A DNA stretch of 32,204 bases from Clostridiales bacterium UBA7573 (lineage in GTDB: Bacteria > Bacillota > Clostridia > Oscillospirales > CAG-272): contig DLLB01000009.1 of assembly GCA_002477905.1 (NCBI GenBank), positions 1 to 32,204 of the forward strand, written 5' to 3'. The position numbers and the translations under genes were made by a program. A model generated the notes under the pieces. The model searched no databases and was not told where the DNA came from. It saw only the letters and a program-made list of their open reading frames with translations. Positions 22,960 through 30,386 of this stretch are shown piece after piece; the stretch's first letter is position 1, and each line of letters begins with the position of its first letter.

Positions 22960-22988
22960 ATTATAGCACAGTCATTGCAAATTGTCAA
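22960..22988 (-). promoter_or_regulatory. Promoter of the glutamate synthase/glutamine synthetase operon
   Basis: Perfect consensus on the minus strand: TTGACA (22988-22983), 17-base spacer, TATAAT (22965-22960). Expected start around 22952-22955. Confidence 0.93.
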
Positions 22989-23111
22989 GCGCCCTGCTCG
23001 AAAAAAACGTCTTTTGGGTTACACTTTGTTTGGGAAACCTGCCGTTCTGTCAGGGAAAGCTGCACCCTTTTGTGTGTCTGTGAATTTTTTTAGGCAATTC
23101 CCGCAAAAGGG
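22989..23111. other. Spacer between divergent promoters
   Basis: Together with the two leaders this makes about 340 bases without a gene. Apart from the two promoters I see no clear palindrome, riboswitch or small reading frame in it. Confidence 0.4.
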
Positions 23112-23141
23112 TTGACACAAACGGGAAAATCATGTTATACT
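23112..23141 (+). promoter_or_regulatory. Promoter of the DUF1538/PII-like operon
   Basis: TTGACA (23112-23117), 18-base spacer, TATACT (23136-23141) with TG one base upstream (extended -10). Confidence 0.85.
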
Positions 23142-23192
23142 AAAATAAATATGTAGAAAACGGAAATCATGTGATATCAAGGAGGGATGGGG

Positions 23193-24719
23193 TTGTTTCA
23201 AACGCTCAACAAAAAACTGCTGGAAGCATTGATCTCGGTTTTGCCGGTAACGGCGCTGGTCTGTATTTTCAGCTTTACCCCACTGGTCGATTTAAGTGCG
23301 CGGGAGCGGACGGTGTTTTTGGTTGCGTCCGTACTGCTGATCTTTGGGATCGGACTGTTCAATCTGGGGGCGGATCTTGCGATGACGCCGATGGGATCGC
23401 ACATCGGAAGCGGCTTGACCAAATCCAAAAAACTCTCTTTGTTGCTCTTGGTCTGCTTTGCCATGGGGGTGCTGATTACGGTGGCGGAGCCGGATCTGAC
23501 GGTATTGGCGTCGCAGGTGTCCGAGGTGATTCCGCCGGTTTTGTTGGTTGTAACGGTCGGCATCGGCGTAGGATTGTTCCTATTGCTCGCCGTTTGTAAG
23601 ATCGTGTTTCACAAACCGCTTTCCGCTTTGCTTTTTTATTTCTATATGATCCTGTTTGCGTGCGCGGCACTGTTGATCCTGCGCGGCAACGGCTATTTTC
23701 TTGCCGTCGCGTTTGATTCCGGCGGCGTGACGACCGGACCGATCACCGTTCCGTTTATCATGGCGCTCGGCGTGGGGATCGCGGCAACGCTCGGTGGAAA
23801 AAATGTCGGAGAAAACAGCTTCGGTTTGATCGCGCTTTGCTCGGTGGGACCGATTCTGGCGGTGCTTTTACTTGGCGTATTCTCCAAGGGAAATCTGCAC
23901 TATGCCTGCCCGGATTACAGCATTCCGGATGATCTTGGCAAAGCGATCCTTTCCACGCTGGGATCCGTGACCGGCGAAGTGCTGCTCGCCATTGGACTGA
24001 TCGTCGCTTCTTTTCTGATTCTGAATCTGATCTTTCTGAAACTGCCGTTTCGGAAGCTCTACCGAATCTTCATCGGTATTCTGTACACGGTCTTGGGACT
24101 GGTGATCTTTCTGACCGCCGTAAATATCGGCTTTATGCCTATCGGATATAAGATCGGCGTAGAGCTTGCCTCGGCGCATCCGAACGTACTCATCGGCGCG
24201 GGATTCGTGCTCGGCATGGTTGTGGTTTTGGCGGAACCTGCCGTGCATGTGTTGAACAAACAAGTCGAGGAAGTTACCAACGGGACAGTCAGCAAACGTT
24301 CGATGATGATTGCGCTGTCTGTCGGCGTCGGCATTTCCATCGGATTGTCCATGCTCCGGATTGTGTGCGAATTCAGCATCCTGTACTATCTGATTCCGGG
24401 CTATTTGCTTTCTCTCGGACTGTCGTTTTTTGTACCGGGACTTTATACTGCCATTGCTTTTGACTCCGGCGGCGTTGCAAGCGGACCGCTGACCTCCAGC
24501 TTCATTTTGCCGTTTGCCATCGGCGCATGCTTCCAGCTGAGCGGAGAAGCAAGCATTCTCACCGACGCGTTCGGCATTGTCGCAATGGTTGCGATGACGC
24601 CGCTCATCACCATTCAGATTCTCGGTTTCCATGCCGTCGTTGCAACAAAGGTGCGCCGGAAGGTCGCGATGCGCCGGATTATTCATGCGGACGACGAGCA
24701 GATCATTTATTTTTCCTGA
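23193..24719 (+). CDS. DUF1538 multi-pass membrane protein
   Basis: A 508-residue integral membrane protein with roughly twelve hydrophobic segments, family DUF1538, function unknown. It is built from two similar halves: AEPDLTVLASQVSEV near residue 95 matches AEPAVHVLNKQVEEV near 350, and AFDSGGVTTGPIT near 173 matches AFDSGGVASGPLT near 425. The conserved DSGG and AEP motifs inside membrane segments look like substrate or ion sites of an inverted- or tandem-repeat transporter. I start it at TTG 23193, 7 bases after GGAGG; the ATG at 23187 touches the ribosome site. Two PII-like genes follow within 15 bases, so transport is probably regulated by PII-type proteins. Confidence 0.88.
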   Translation: MFQTLNKKLLEALISVLPVTALVCIFSFTPLVDLSARERTVFLVASVLLIFGIGLFNLGADLAMTPMGSHIGSGLTKSKKLSLLLLVCFAMGVLITVAEPDLTVLASQVSEVIPPVLLVVTVGIGVGLFLLLAVCKIVFHKPLSALLFYFYMILFACAALLILRGNGYFLAVAFDSGGVTTGPITVPFIMALGVGIAATLGGKNVGENSFGLIALCSVGPILAVLLLGVFSKGNLHYACPDYSIPDDLGKAILSTLGSVTGEVLLAIGLIVASFLILNLIFLKLPFRKLYRIFIGILYTVLGLVIFLTAVNIGFMPIGYKIGVELASAHPNVLIGAGFVLGMVVVLAEPAVHVLNKQVEEVTNGTVSKRSMMIALSVGVGISIGLSMLRIVCEFSILYYLIPGYLLSLGLSFFVPGLYTAIAFDSGGVASGPLTSSFILPFAIGACFQLSGEASILTDAFGIVAMVAMTPLITIQILGFHAVVATKVRRKVAMRRIIHADDEQIIYFS

Positions 24720-24731
24720 AAGAGGGGGCGA

Positions 24732-25130
24732 TTGCACTTGGCATCTCAGAAAAAAGCAGACGGGGCAAGGAATACCGCACCCGTCCGATTGAAACTGTTA
24801 TTTACCGTGGTGAAACGACCGAAAGCGGAGCTGTATATGGATCTCTTACAGCCCTATCAGGTCAATTTTCAGCTCAGTACCGTGGCGTTCGGTACCGCCA
24901 GTGCGGAAATGCTCCGCTATCTTGGCGTGCCGGATTCGGAAAACGTATTGCTTTGCAGTGTTATCCGGGATGATGCGGAAAAAGCGATCTTGTCTATGCT
25001 GGAAGAAAAGTTCCGCACTGTCAAAAACGGCAAAGGCATTGCCTTTACCGTCCCGATGACCAGCGTCATCGGCGTTGCGATTTATCAGTTTTTAAGTAAT
25101 CAGCCGAGCGAAAAGGAGGAACATCTATGA
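24732..25130 (+). CDS. PII-like regulatory protein A
   Basis: A 132-residue protein whose core (about residues 19-125) has the alternating strand-helix pattern of the PII/PII-like superfamily: LKLLFTVVKRPKAELYMDLLQ, LSTVAFGTASAEML, VLLCSVIRDDAEKAI and GKGIAFTVPMTSVIGV. It has no recognisable T-loop uridylylation tyrosine. The first 15 residues are polar and probably disordered. Start is TTG at 24732 with AGAGGGGG just upstream; another TTG at 24738 is possible. It begins 12 bases after the DUF1538 gene and overlaps the second PII-like gene by 4 bases. By analogy with PII partners of ammonium and bicarbonate transporters it may bind DUF1538. Ligand unknown. Confidence 0.78.
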   Translation: MHLASQKKADGARNTAPVRLKLLFTVVKRPKAELYMDLLQPYQVNFQLSTVAFGTASAEMLRYLGVPDSENVLLCSVIRDDAEKAILSMLEEKFRTVKNGKGIAFTVPMTSVIGVAIYQFLSNQPSEKEEHL

Positions 25131-25465
25131 ACGAAGAAACCTATGAGGCACTGTTCTGTATTGTCAATGCGGGCTTTTCCGACGCTGTGATGGACGCGGC
25201 GCGGGAATTCGGTGCGCGCGGCGGTACGATCATCCACGCGCGTGGCACGGCAAGTGCGGAAGCGGAGACGATGTTCGGGATTACCATTCAGCCGGAAAAG
25301 GAGATCGTGATGATTTTGGTGCCGGCGTCGATCAAGGATTCGATTTTGCACGCTTTGTATCAGGAAGTCGGACTGCACACGCCTGGGCAGGGAATTGCAT
25401 TCTCTTTGCCGGTGGACGCGGTGGTCGGGTTATCCGCGCCGCAGGAGAAAAAGCCACAGGCGTAA
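25127..25465 (+). CDS. PII-like (P-II family) regulatory protein B
   Basis: A 112-residue protein with clearer PII character than its neighbour: YEALFCIVNAGFSDAVMDAA as strand and helix 1, GARGGTIIHARGTA as the strand 2/nucleotide-loop region, EKEIVMILVPASIKDSILHAL as strand and helix 2, and PGQGIAFSLPVDAVVGL as the C-terminal strand. It would form a trimer that senses a nucleotide or small molecule in clefts between subunits. The T-loop is short (around SAEAETMFG) and lacks the uridylylated tyrosine. ATG overlaps the previous stop (ATGA), with GGAGG 8 bases upstream. The two PII-like proteins are different enough to respond to different signals or to make heterotrimers. Confidence 0.85.
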   Translation: MNEETYEALFCIVNAGFSDAVMDAAREFGARGGTIIHARGTASAEAETMFGITIQPEKEIVMILVPASIKDSILHALYQEVGLHTPGQGIAFSLPVDAVVGLSAPQEKKPQA

Positions 25466-25502
25466 GCTGATCCGGAAGTCAAAAGAAACGAGGGGAGATT
25501 TC

Positions 25503-26660
25503 ATGAAAAAACAGATTACGCAGGATCTTTGGTATATCGGTGTGAACGATTCCCAAATCGACCTGTTTGAAGGGCAATACCGTGTCCCTTACGGGATGTC
25601 TTACAATTCGTATGTGATCTTGGATGAAAAAATTGCGGTATTTGACACCGTAGACGCGCATTTTACAAAGGAATGGCTTGCCAATCTTTCGCAAACGCTT
25701 GCGGGACGGGAGCCGGAGTATCTTGTGGTGTCGCATATGGAGCCGGATCATTCGGCAAATCTTGCGGCATTTATGCAGACCTATCCCCAGGCAAAGCTCG
25801 TGGGCAACGCCAAAACGTTTCCGATGATCCGGCAGTTTTTCGGTACGGATTTTGCCGATCGGGCCGTCGTTGTAGCGGATGGCGATACGCTTTCGCTCGG
25901 ACGGCATACGCTCACGTTTCTGCTTGCTCCGATGGTGCATTGGCCGGAAGTGATGGTTGCTTACGATGCGTTTGACCGCACGTTGTTTTCCGCAGACGCT
26001 TTCGGGAAGTTCGGCGCGCTGGACGCGCCGCAACCGTGGGAGGAGGAAGCAAGAAGATACTATATCGGGATTGTGGGAAAATACGGCGCGCAGGTGCAGA
26101 CGCTCTTGAAAAAAGCTGCTGCACTGGAGCTTGCGCGCATTTGCCCGCTGCACGGTCCGGTATTGGAAAGCGATCTTGCAACTTATCTGCATCTGTATGA
26201 TCTTTGGTCCTCTTACGCGGTGGAAAAAGAGGGGATCGTTCTTGCCTACACCTCGGTGTATGGACACACCAAAGCGGCGGCGGAATTGCTTTGCGCAGAG
26301 CTTGCCAAACGCACGGATGCAAAGCCTGTGATTCTGTACGATCTTGCACGGTGCGATCTTGCGCAGGCAATTTCGGATGCTTTTTGCTACGGAACATTGG
26401 TGCTTGCCGCGCCGACTTATAACGGCGATGTATTCCCGCCGATGCGGACATTCTTACAAGGATTGACCGAACGGGGATTTCGGGGACGGAAAGTCGCCTT
26501 TTTGGAAAACGGTTCTTGGGCGCCGACTGCCGCCCGCGTGATGAAAAACCTGCTGGAAACGTGCAAGGAGCTGACGTTTGTGGAACCGACGGTCCGCGTC
26601 AAAGGCGCGTTGGACGCGGAAAGCCGCGCCGCCGTCTGTGAACTTGCCGCGCAGTTGTAA
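25503..26660 (+). CDS. FprA-type flavodiiron protein
   Basis: A 385-residue A-type flavoprotein that reduces oxygen to water and/or nitric oxide to nitrous oxide in anaerobes. The metallo-lactamase-like half keeps the full diiron set: H78, E80, D82 and H83 in HMEPDH, H146, D165 and H217. The C-terminal flavodoxin half begins with the FMN loop YTSVYGHT (249-256) and includes LAAPTYNGDVFPPM and ENGSWAP. The ATG at 25503 has GGGGAG 7 bases upstream; the open frame runs back into the previous gene. It lies 37 bases after the second PII-like gene and before a terminator, so it may be cotranscribed. It receives electrons from rubredoxin or a reductase encoded elsewhere. Confidence 0.95.
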   Translation: MKKQITQDLWYIGVNDSQIDLFEGQYRVPYGMSYNSYVILDEKIAVFDTVDAHFTKEWLANLSQTLAGREPEYLVVSHMEPDHSANLAAFMQTYPQAKLVGNAKTFPMIRQFFGTDFADRAVVVADGDTLSLGRHTLTFLLAPMVHWPEVMVAYDAFDRTLFSADAFGKFGALDAPQPWEEEARRYYIGIVGKYGAQVQTLLKKAAALELARICPLHGPVLESDLATYLHLYDLWSSYAVEKEGIVLAYTSVYGHTKAAAELLCAELAKRTDAKPVILYDLARCDLAQAISDAFCYGTLVLAAPTYNGDVFPPMRTFLQGLTERGFRGRKVAFLENGSWAPTAARVMKNLLETCKELTFVEPTVRVKGALDAESRAAVCELAAQL

Positions 26661-26676
26661 ACCGATCGTCCAAAGG

Positions 26677-26713
26677 AAAGGGGCGTACACGCTTTTGCGT
26701 GTACGCCCCTTTT
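26677..26713. terminator. Bidirectional terminator
   Basis: A 16-bp GC-rich stem (26677-26692 with 26697-26712) around TTTT, with T or A runs on both sides. It ends the flavodiiron protein operon and the convergent minus-strand operon. Confidence 0.93.
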
Positions 26714-26725
26714 GGATCGGAAAGA

Positions 26726-27511
26726 TCACATAAAGTTTGCGTGGAGATAATCGCTGGAGATTTTCAGGCTGTCAAACGGATCGCCGGGGCAGATGTCCTC
26801 CTCGACCACAAAATGCTTCACGCCGGTTTTCAGCGCTTCTTCAATGACGCCTTCAAACCAGATGTTGCCGTTGCCGATCTCCGTGATATACGGACCGTCG
26901 CCGTTTCTGCCCATATCCTTTAAGTGAAGAATATCGACTCTGCCGGCAAGCCGATTGATCCAGTGACGGACATCCGCACCACCGTGCTGTACCCAGTAGG
27001 TGTCCAGCACAAAGGAGGTGGTGGCGGGATCCAGTCCCTCTGCCAGCCGTTCCATAAAGGTTTTACCGTCTACTTTCATGAATTCATGACTGTGATTGTG
27101 ATAGGTGAATTTGAATCCTTCTTTGGAAATGATCTTTGCGAAGTCGTTGATGCGCTGAATGATGGCTTCAAATTCCGGCACCGTAGAGCGGAAAAATCCG
27201 CCGATGCCCATGTTGGTCGTGCCGAGCAACCGATGATTTTCCATTGCCTGCGCGGGATCTGCCGCCATCGCGTCCAGATTGTCGTGCGTGCCGACGATGG
27301 TCAATCCCGCCTCTTTTGCGGCTTTGCCGAATTCTGCATAGGTCATTGCCACTTTGCCCTCCGCGTCTTTTGCGGTCGGGGAACCTGCGGTCTGTACCTC
27401 GTCATAGCCCAGCTTCTTCAATTTCTCAAAGCTGCGCTTGATGTCGTCCGCAGTCGTCATGGCGCTGCGGATGGTGTAGAGTTGTACGCCGATTTTCTCC
27501 AGTTTTTTCAT
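26726..27511 (-). CDS. Xylose-isomerase-like TIM-barrel sugar isomerase/epimerase
   Basis: A 261-residue TIM-barrel protein of the AP_endonuc_2/xylose-isomerase-like superfamily, commonly annotated as sugar phosphate isomerase/epimerase. Barrel-end segments with probable metal ligands are visible: GVQLYTIRS (strand 1), GYDEVQTAG, VGTHDNLDAM, FKFTYHNHSHEF, FVLDTYWVQHGG, DILHLKDM and HFVVEEDI. Substrate cannot be named. The ATG at 27511 has GGAG 8 bases upstream and overlaps the stop of the glycosyltransferase gene; upstream frame to 27607 is inside that gene. Last gene of the operon before the terminator. Confidence 0.88.
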   Translation of the reverse strand: MKKLEKIGVQLYTIRSAMTTADDIKRSFEKLKKLGYDEVQTAGSPTAKDAEGKVAMTYAEFGKAAKEAGLTIVGTHDNLDAMAADPAQAMENHRLLGTTNMGIGGFFRSTVPEFEAIIQRINDFAKIISKEGFKFTYHNHSHEFMKVDGKTFMERLAEGLDPATTSFVLDTYWVQHGGADVRHWINRLAGRVDILHLKDMGRNGDGPYITEIGNGNIWFEGVIEEALKTGVKHFVVEEDICPGDPFDSLKISSDYLHANFM

Positions 27512-28269
27512 GATGTACTCTCCTTTGATTCTGTATTTTGTTTGGGAATTGCTTGTATGTGTTTGATTCTGCGGCGGATTTTGCGGACATCGCGCATCAT
27601 TTTGCATGTGTCCCGCACCAGATGAATTTTGGAAGCGCCGTCCGGATTGTACAGGATCTTCACGGGCATTTCCCCCACGGAAAAGCCCAGCTTTTCCGCA
27701 ATCAGGATCGCTTCCAGATCAAATGCGAAGCCGTCGGTTTCACATTTTGAGAATACGGCTTTCGCCGCTTCCCCCGTAAATCCCTTGCACCCCGTCTGCG
27801 AATCGCTGTGGGAAAATCCCGTCGTCCACGCGATCAGCCGATAGTAGCATTTGGACATGATCCGACGGAGCAATCCATAGCCGGCGTGCCCGTCCGCCTG
27901 TAAATTTCGGGAACCGATGATGACATCCGCGCCGCTTTCGGCAAAGCGTTGCGCCATTTCCGCGATCACATCCGTGCCATAGGCAAGATCGCAGTCCGTG
28001 AAGATCCGGATGTCGCCGCTTGCGGCAAGCATACCGACGCGCACGGCGTGACCTTTGCCGTGATTGTCCGGATAACCGGGCGCGAGAATGTGCGGATCGG
28101 AAGCCGCCGCCGCGTCGATGAGCGCGCCGCTTTGATCGCGGCTGCCGTCGTTGACCATCACCAGCTCATAATCCGGAAAATGCGCGCACAGATAGTCGGT
28201 TAAGGTGCGGATGGTGTCCGCGACGCGGACTTCTTCATTGTAAACGGGAATAATCAAGGATAGCTTCAC
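27508..28269 (-). CDS. Family 2 glycosyltransferase, dolichyl/polyprenyl-phosphate type
   Basis: A GT2 glycosyltransferase of about 253 residues. Motifs: LSLIIPVYNEE at the start, ELVMVNDGSRDQS, the metal-binding DXD in FTDCDLAYG, VIIGSRN, and SQTGCKGFTGEAA, which together resemble the ALG5-like polyprenyl-phosphate glucosyltransferases. It has no C-terminal membrane segments, so it acts at the cytoplasmic face. The start is uncertain: I favour GTG at 28269, 9 bases after AAAGGGGG; an ATG at 28278 directly abuts the ribosome site and one at 28293 overlaps the pgm stop. It follows the phosphoglycerate mutase gene and overlaps the isomerase gene by 4 bases. Confidence 0.85.
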   Translation of the reverse strand: MKLSLIIPVYNEEVRVADTIRTLTDYLCAHFPDYELVMVNDGSRDQSGALIDAAAASDPHILAPGYPDNHGKGHAVRVGMLAASGDIRIFTDCDLAYGTDVIAEMAQRFAESGADVIIGSRNLQADGHAGYGLLRRIMSKCYYRLIAWTTGFSHSDSQTGCKGFTGEAAKAVFSKCETDGFAFDLEAILIAEKLGFSVGEMPVKILYNPDGASKIHLVRDTCKMMRDVRKIRRRIKHIQAIPKQNTESKESTS

Positions 28270-28292
28270 AGACTCCATCCCCCTTTGGAACA

Positions 28293-29942
28293 TCAGAATT
28301 GAATCATGGAGGCGTCCCACATTTCGGGCGCTTCATAACCGAGGAAGTTCACAGTGGTGGCAGCGACGTTGGACAGTCCGTGCTTGCCCTCCGTATCGAC
28401 GGTGTAGTGGTCGCGGTAGAAATTGTCATAGAGATAGCAGGGGACCGGATTGAGCGTGTGACTGGTTTTTGCCTTCGGCTTGCCGTCCTTGCCGCATTTG
28501 ACTGCGCCGGTCTTTTTGTCGATCTCATACATTTCATCTGCGTTTCCGTGGTCGGCGGTGATGATCGCCACCCCGTGCAGTTCGTCGATGACGGGCAAAA
28601 TCCGCGCAAGCTGCAGATCCAAAGCTTCTACGCTGATCTGCGTGGCGAGGAAGTTGCCGGTATGTCCCACCATGTCGCCGTTGGGGAAGTTGCACCGTAA
28701 GCACTTATATTTGCCGCTTCTTAGGCACTCGATCAGCTTGTCTGTGATCTCCGCGCACTTCATCCACGGACGTTGTTCAAACGGAACCACATCGGAGGGA
28801 ACCTCAATATAAGTCTCTAATTCCTCATTGAATTTCCCGCTCTTGTTGCCGTTCCAGAAGTAGGTGACGTGTCCGAATTTCTGTGTTTCGGAAATGGCAA
28901 GCTGGGAAACGCCGGTGTCTGCGAGATATTCGCCCATTGTGTTGGTGATCTCCGGCGGATTCACCAGATACCGGTGCGGAATGTGTAAATCGCCGTCATA
29001 TTCCAGCATGCCCGCATACAGCACTTTCGGATAGCGTACCCGATCAAAATGCGAGAACTGCTCGTCGTCGAACGCTTTGGAAATTTCAATGGAACGGTCG
29101 CCGCGGAAGTTGAAGAAGATCACGCTGTCGCCGTCCTCGATGGTACCGACCGGTTTGCCGTTTTCCGCGATGACGAACGGCGGCAGATCCTGGTCGATCG
29201 CCTTGGTTTCGGCGCGGTAAGTCTCAATGGCTTCCTTTGCGCTTGCAAATTGCCGCGCGTCGCCGAGCACATGCGTGTGCCAGCCTTTTTCCACCATCGC
29301 CCAGTTAGCTTCATAGCGGTCCATGGTGATCTGCATCCGCCCGCCGCCGCTGGCGATCTTGATGTCAAAGTCCGCACCGCGTAACTCTGCCAAAAATGCC
29401 TCAAACGGGAGAACATAATCCAACGCGGACGTTTCGCCTACGTCTCTGCCGTCCAAAAGAATGTGAACGCGTACCCGCCGGACGCCTTCCTTCTTCGCCT
29501 CTACAATCATGGCTTTCAGATGATCGATATGCGAATGCACATTTCCGTCCGAGAACAGTCCGAGGAAGTGCAGGGTGGATTGCTTGTCCTTCACCTGTGC
29601 GATCAATGCTTTCCATGCGTCGGACAAGAACAGCTTGCCGGAAGTGATAGACTCGGAAACGAGCTTTGCTCCCTGGCTGAAAACCTGTCCGGAGCCGAGC
29701 GCGTTGTGCCCGACCTCCGAGTTGCCCATATCGTCGTCGGACGGCAGTCCCACCGCCGTACCGTGCGCCTGTAATTTCAGACACGGATAATTCTTTGCAA
29801 GCATATCCAGCGTCGGGGTGTTTGCGAATGTCACTGCGTTCCCCGCGCCTGCCGGCGCCAAACCTACGCCATCCATGACAATGGTCAGAACCGGACCGGT
29901 CACGCCGGAAAACTGCGGTAATTTTTTCAGTTGTTTTGCCAT
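28293..29942 (-). CDS. gpmI: 2,3-bisphosphoglycerate-independent phosphoglycerate mutase
   Basis: A 549-residue glycolytic enzyme that interconverts 3- and 2-phosphoglycerate using two manganese ions. MDGVGLAP near residue 23 provides the first metal aspartate; the catalytic serine is S75 in DDDMGNSEVGHN; LLDGRDVGETSALDY, RGDRSIE and ITADHGNADEM are further family motifs. It is about 40 residues longer than typical bacterial iPGM (510), apparently from insertions in the second half. GGAGGAG lies 7 bases before the ATG at 29942; the open frame continues to 30026 across the promoter. First gene of an operon with a glycosyltransferase and a sugar isomerase-like gene. Confidence 0.95.
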   Translation of the reverse strand: MAKQLKKLPQFSGVTGPVLTIVMDGVGLAPAGAGNAVTFANTPTLDMLAKNYPCLKLQAHGTAVGLPSDDDMGNSEVGHNALGSGQVFSQGAKLVSESITSGKLFLSDAWKALIAQVKDKQSTLHFLGLFSDGNVHSHIDHLKAMIVEAKKEGVRRVRVHILLDGRDVGETSALDYVLPFEAFLAELRGADFDIKIASGGGRMQITMDRYEANWAMVEKGWHTHVLGDARQFASAKEAIETYRAETKAIDQDLPPFVIAENGKPVGTIEDGDSVIFFNFRGDRSIEISKAFDDEQFSHFDRVRYPKVLYAGMLEYDGDLHIPHRYLVNPPEITNTMGEYLADTGVSQLAISETQKFGHVTYFWNGNKSGKFNEELETYIEVPSDVVPFEQRPWMKCAEITDKLIECLRSGKYKCLRCNFPNGDMVGHTGNFLATQISVEALDLQLARILPVIDELHGVAIITADHGNADEMYEIDKKTGAVKCGKDGKPKAKTSHTLNPVPCYLYDNFYRDHYTVDTEGKHGLSNVAATTVNFLGYEAPEMWDASMIQF

Positions 29943-30002
29943 ATCTTTCTCCTCCTGTATTCTGTGTGTGCGGGAATCCCCACACTTTCCCATTCTGCTT
30001 TC

Positions 30003-30008
30003 AGTATA
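30003..30008 (-). promoter_or_regulatory. Extended -10 promoter of the gpmI operon
   Basis: Minus-strand TGC-TATACT; the -35 region is poor, so this is an extended -10 type call. It lies about 60 bases before the gpmI ATG. Confidence 0.6.
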
Positions 30009-30068
30009 GCACCCTATTGTGAACAATCTGTGAAAACAGGGAACTTTTTCCCCAAAACGGACACATTT

Positions 30069-30114
30069 TATAACGCCATCCCTATAAAAATTATAACGCC
30101 ATCCCTACAAAAAT
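30069..30114. repeat. Tandem duplication of a 23-base unit
   Basis: Two adjacent copies (30069-30091, 30092-30114) starting TATAACGCCATCCCTA and differing at one base. They lie in the 444-base spacer between gpmI and the secreted protein gene, upstream of both promoters. Purpose unknown. Confidence 0.85.
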
Positions 30115-30294
30115 CGCATGCGCCGGATGCCTTTGTGGAATTTGCTACCGTCGCCTCCGACGCAAATCCCCTGAAAAACGAAGTAAAATAGGCAAAAAAG
30201 AGTAGAATCCGGGGAAAAGAACAGTCAAAATCACTAAATCATGTGGAGAAAAATGAACAGAATCTCCAAAAATGCAAAAACCGTCCGCATTCTA
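30115..30294. other. Intergenic stretch with no recognisable gene
   Basis: Remainder of the spacer before the secreted protein promoter. No tRNA, strong hairpin or reading frame with a ribosome site was seen. Confidence 0.45.
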
Positions 30295-30323
30295 TTGACT
30301 TTTTGAACAAAACTTGCTATACT
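30295..30323 (+). promoter_or_regulatory. Promoter of the secreted repeat protein gene
   Basis: TTGACT (30295-30300), 17-base spacer, TATACT (30318-30323) with TG just upstream. Confidence 0.88.
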
Positions 30324-30386
30324 TATGCTGTATCTCTGCATAGTAGAGTGGACGAATCCAATTCGTTCTGAAAGGAGAATCTCAGC

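Noticed and set aside
23868..24737. 289-codon minus-strand frame opposite DUF1538
   Set aside because: Highly charged antisense composition typical of a shadow of membrane-helix codons.
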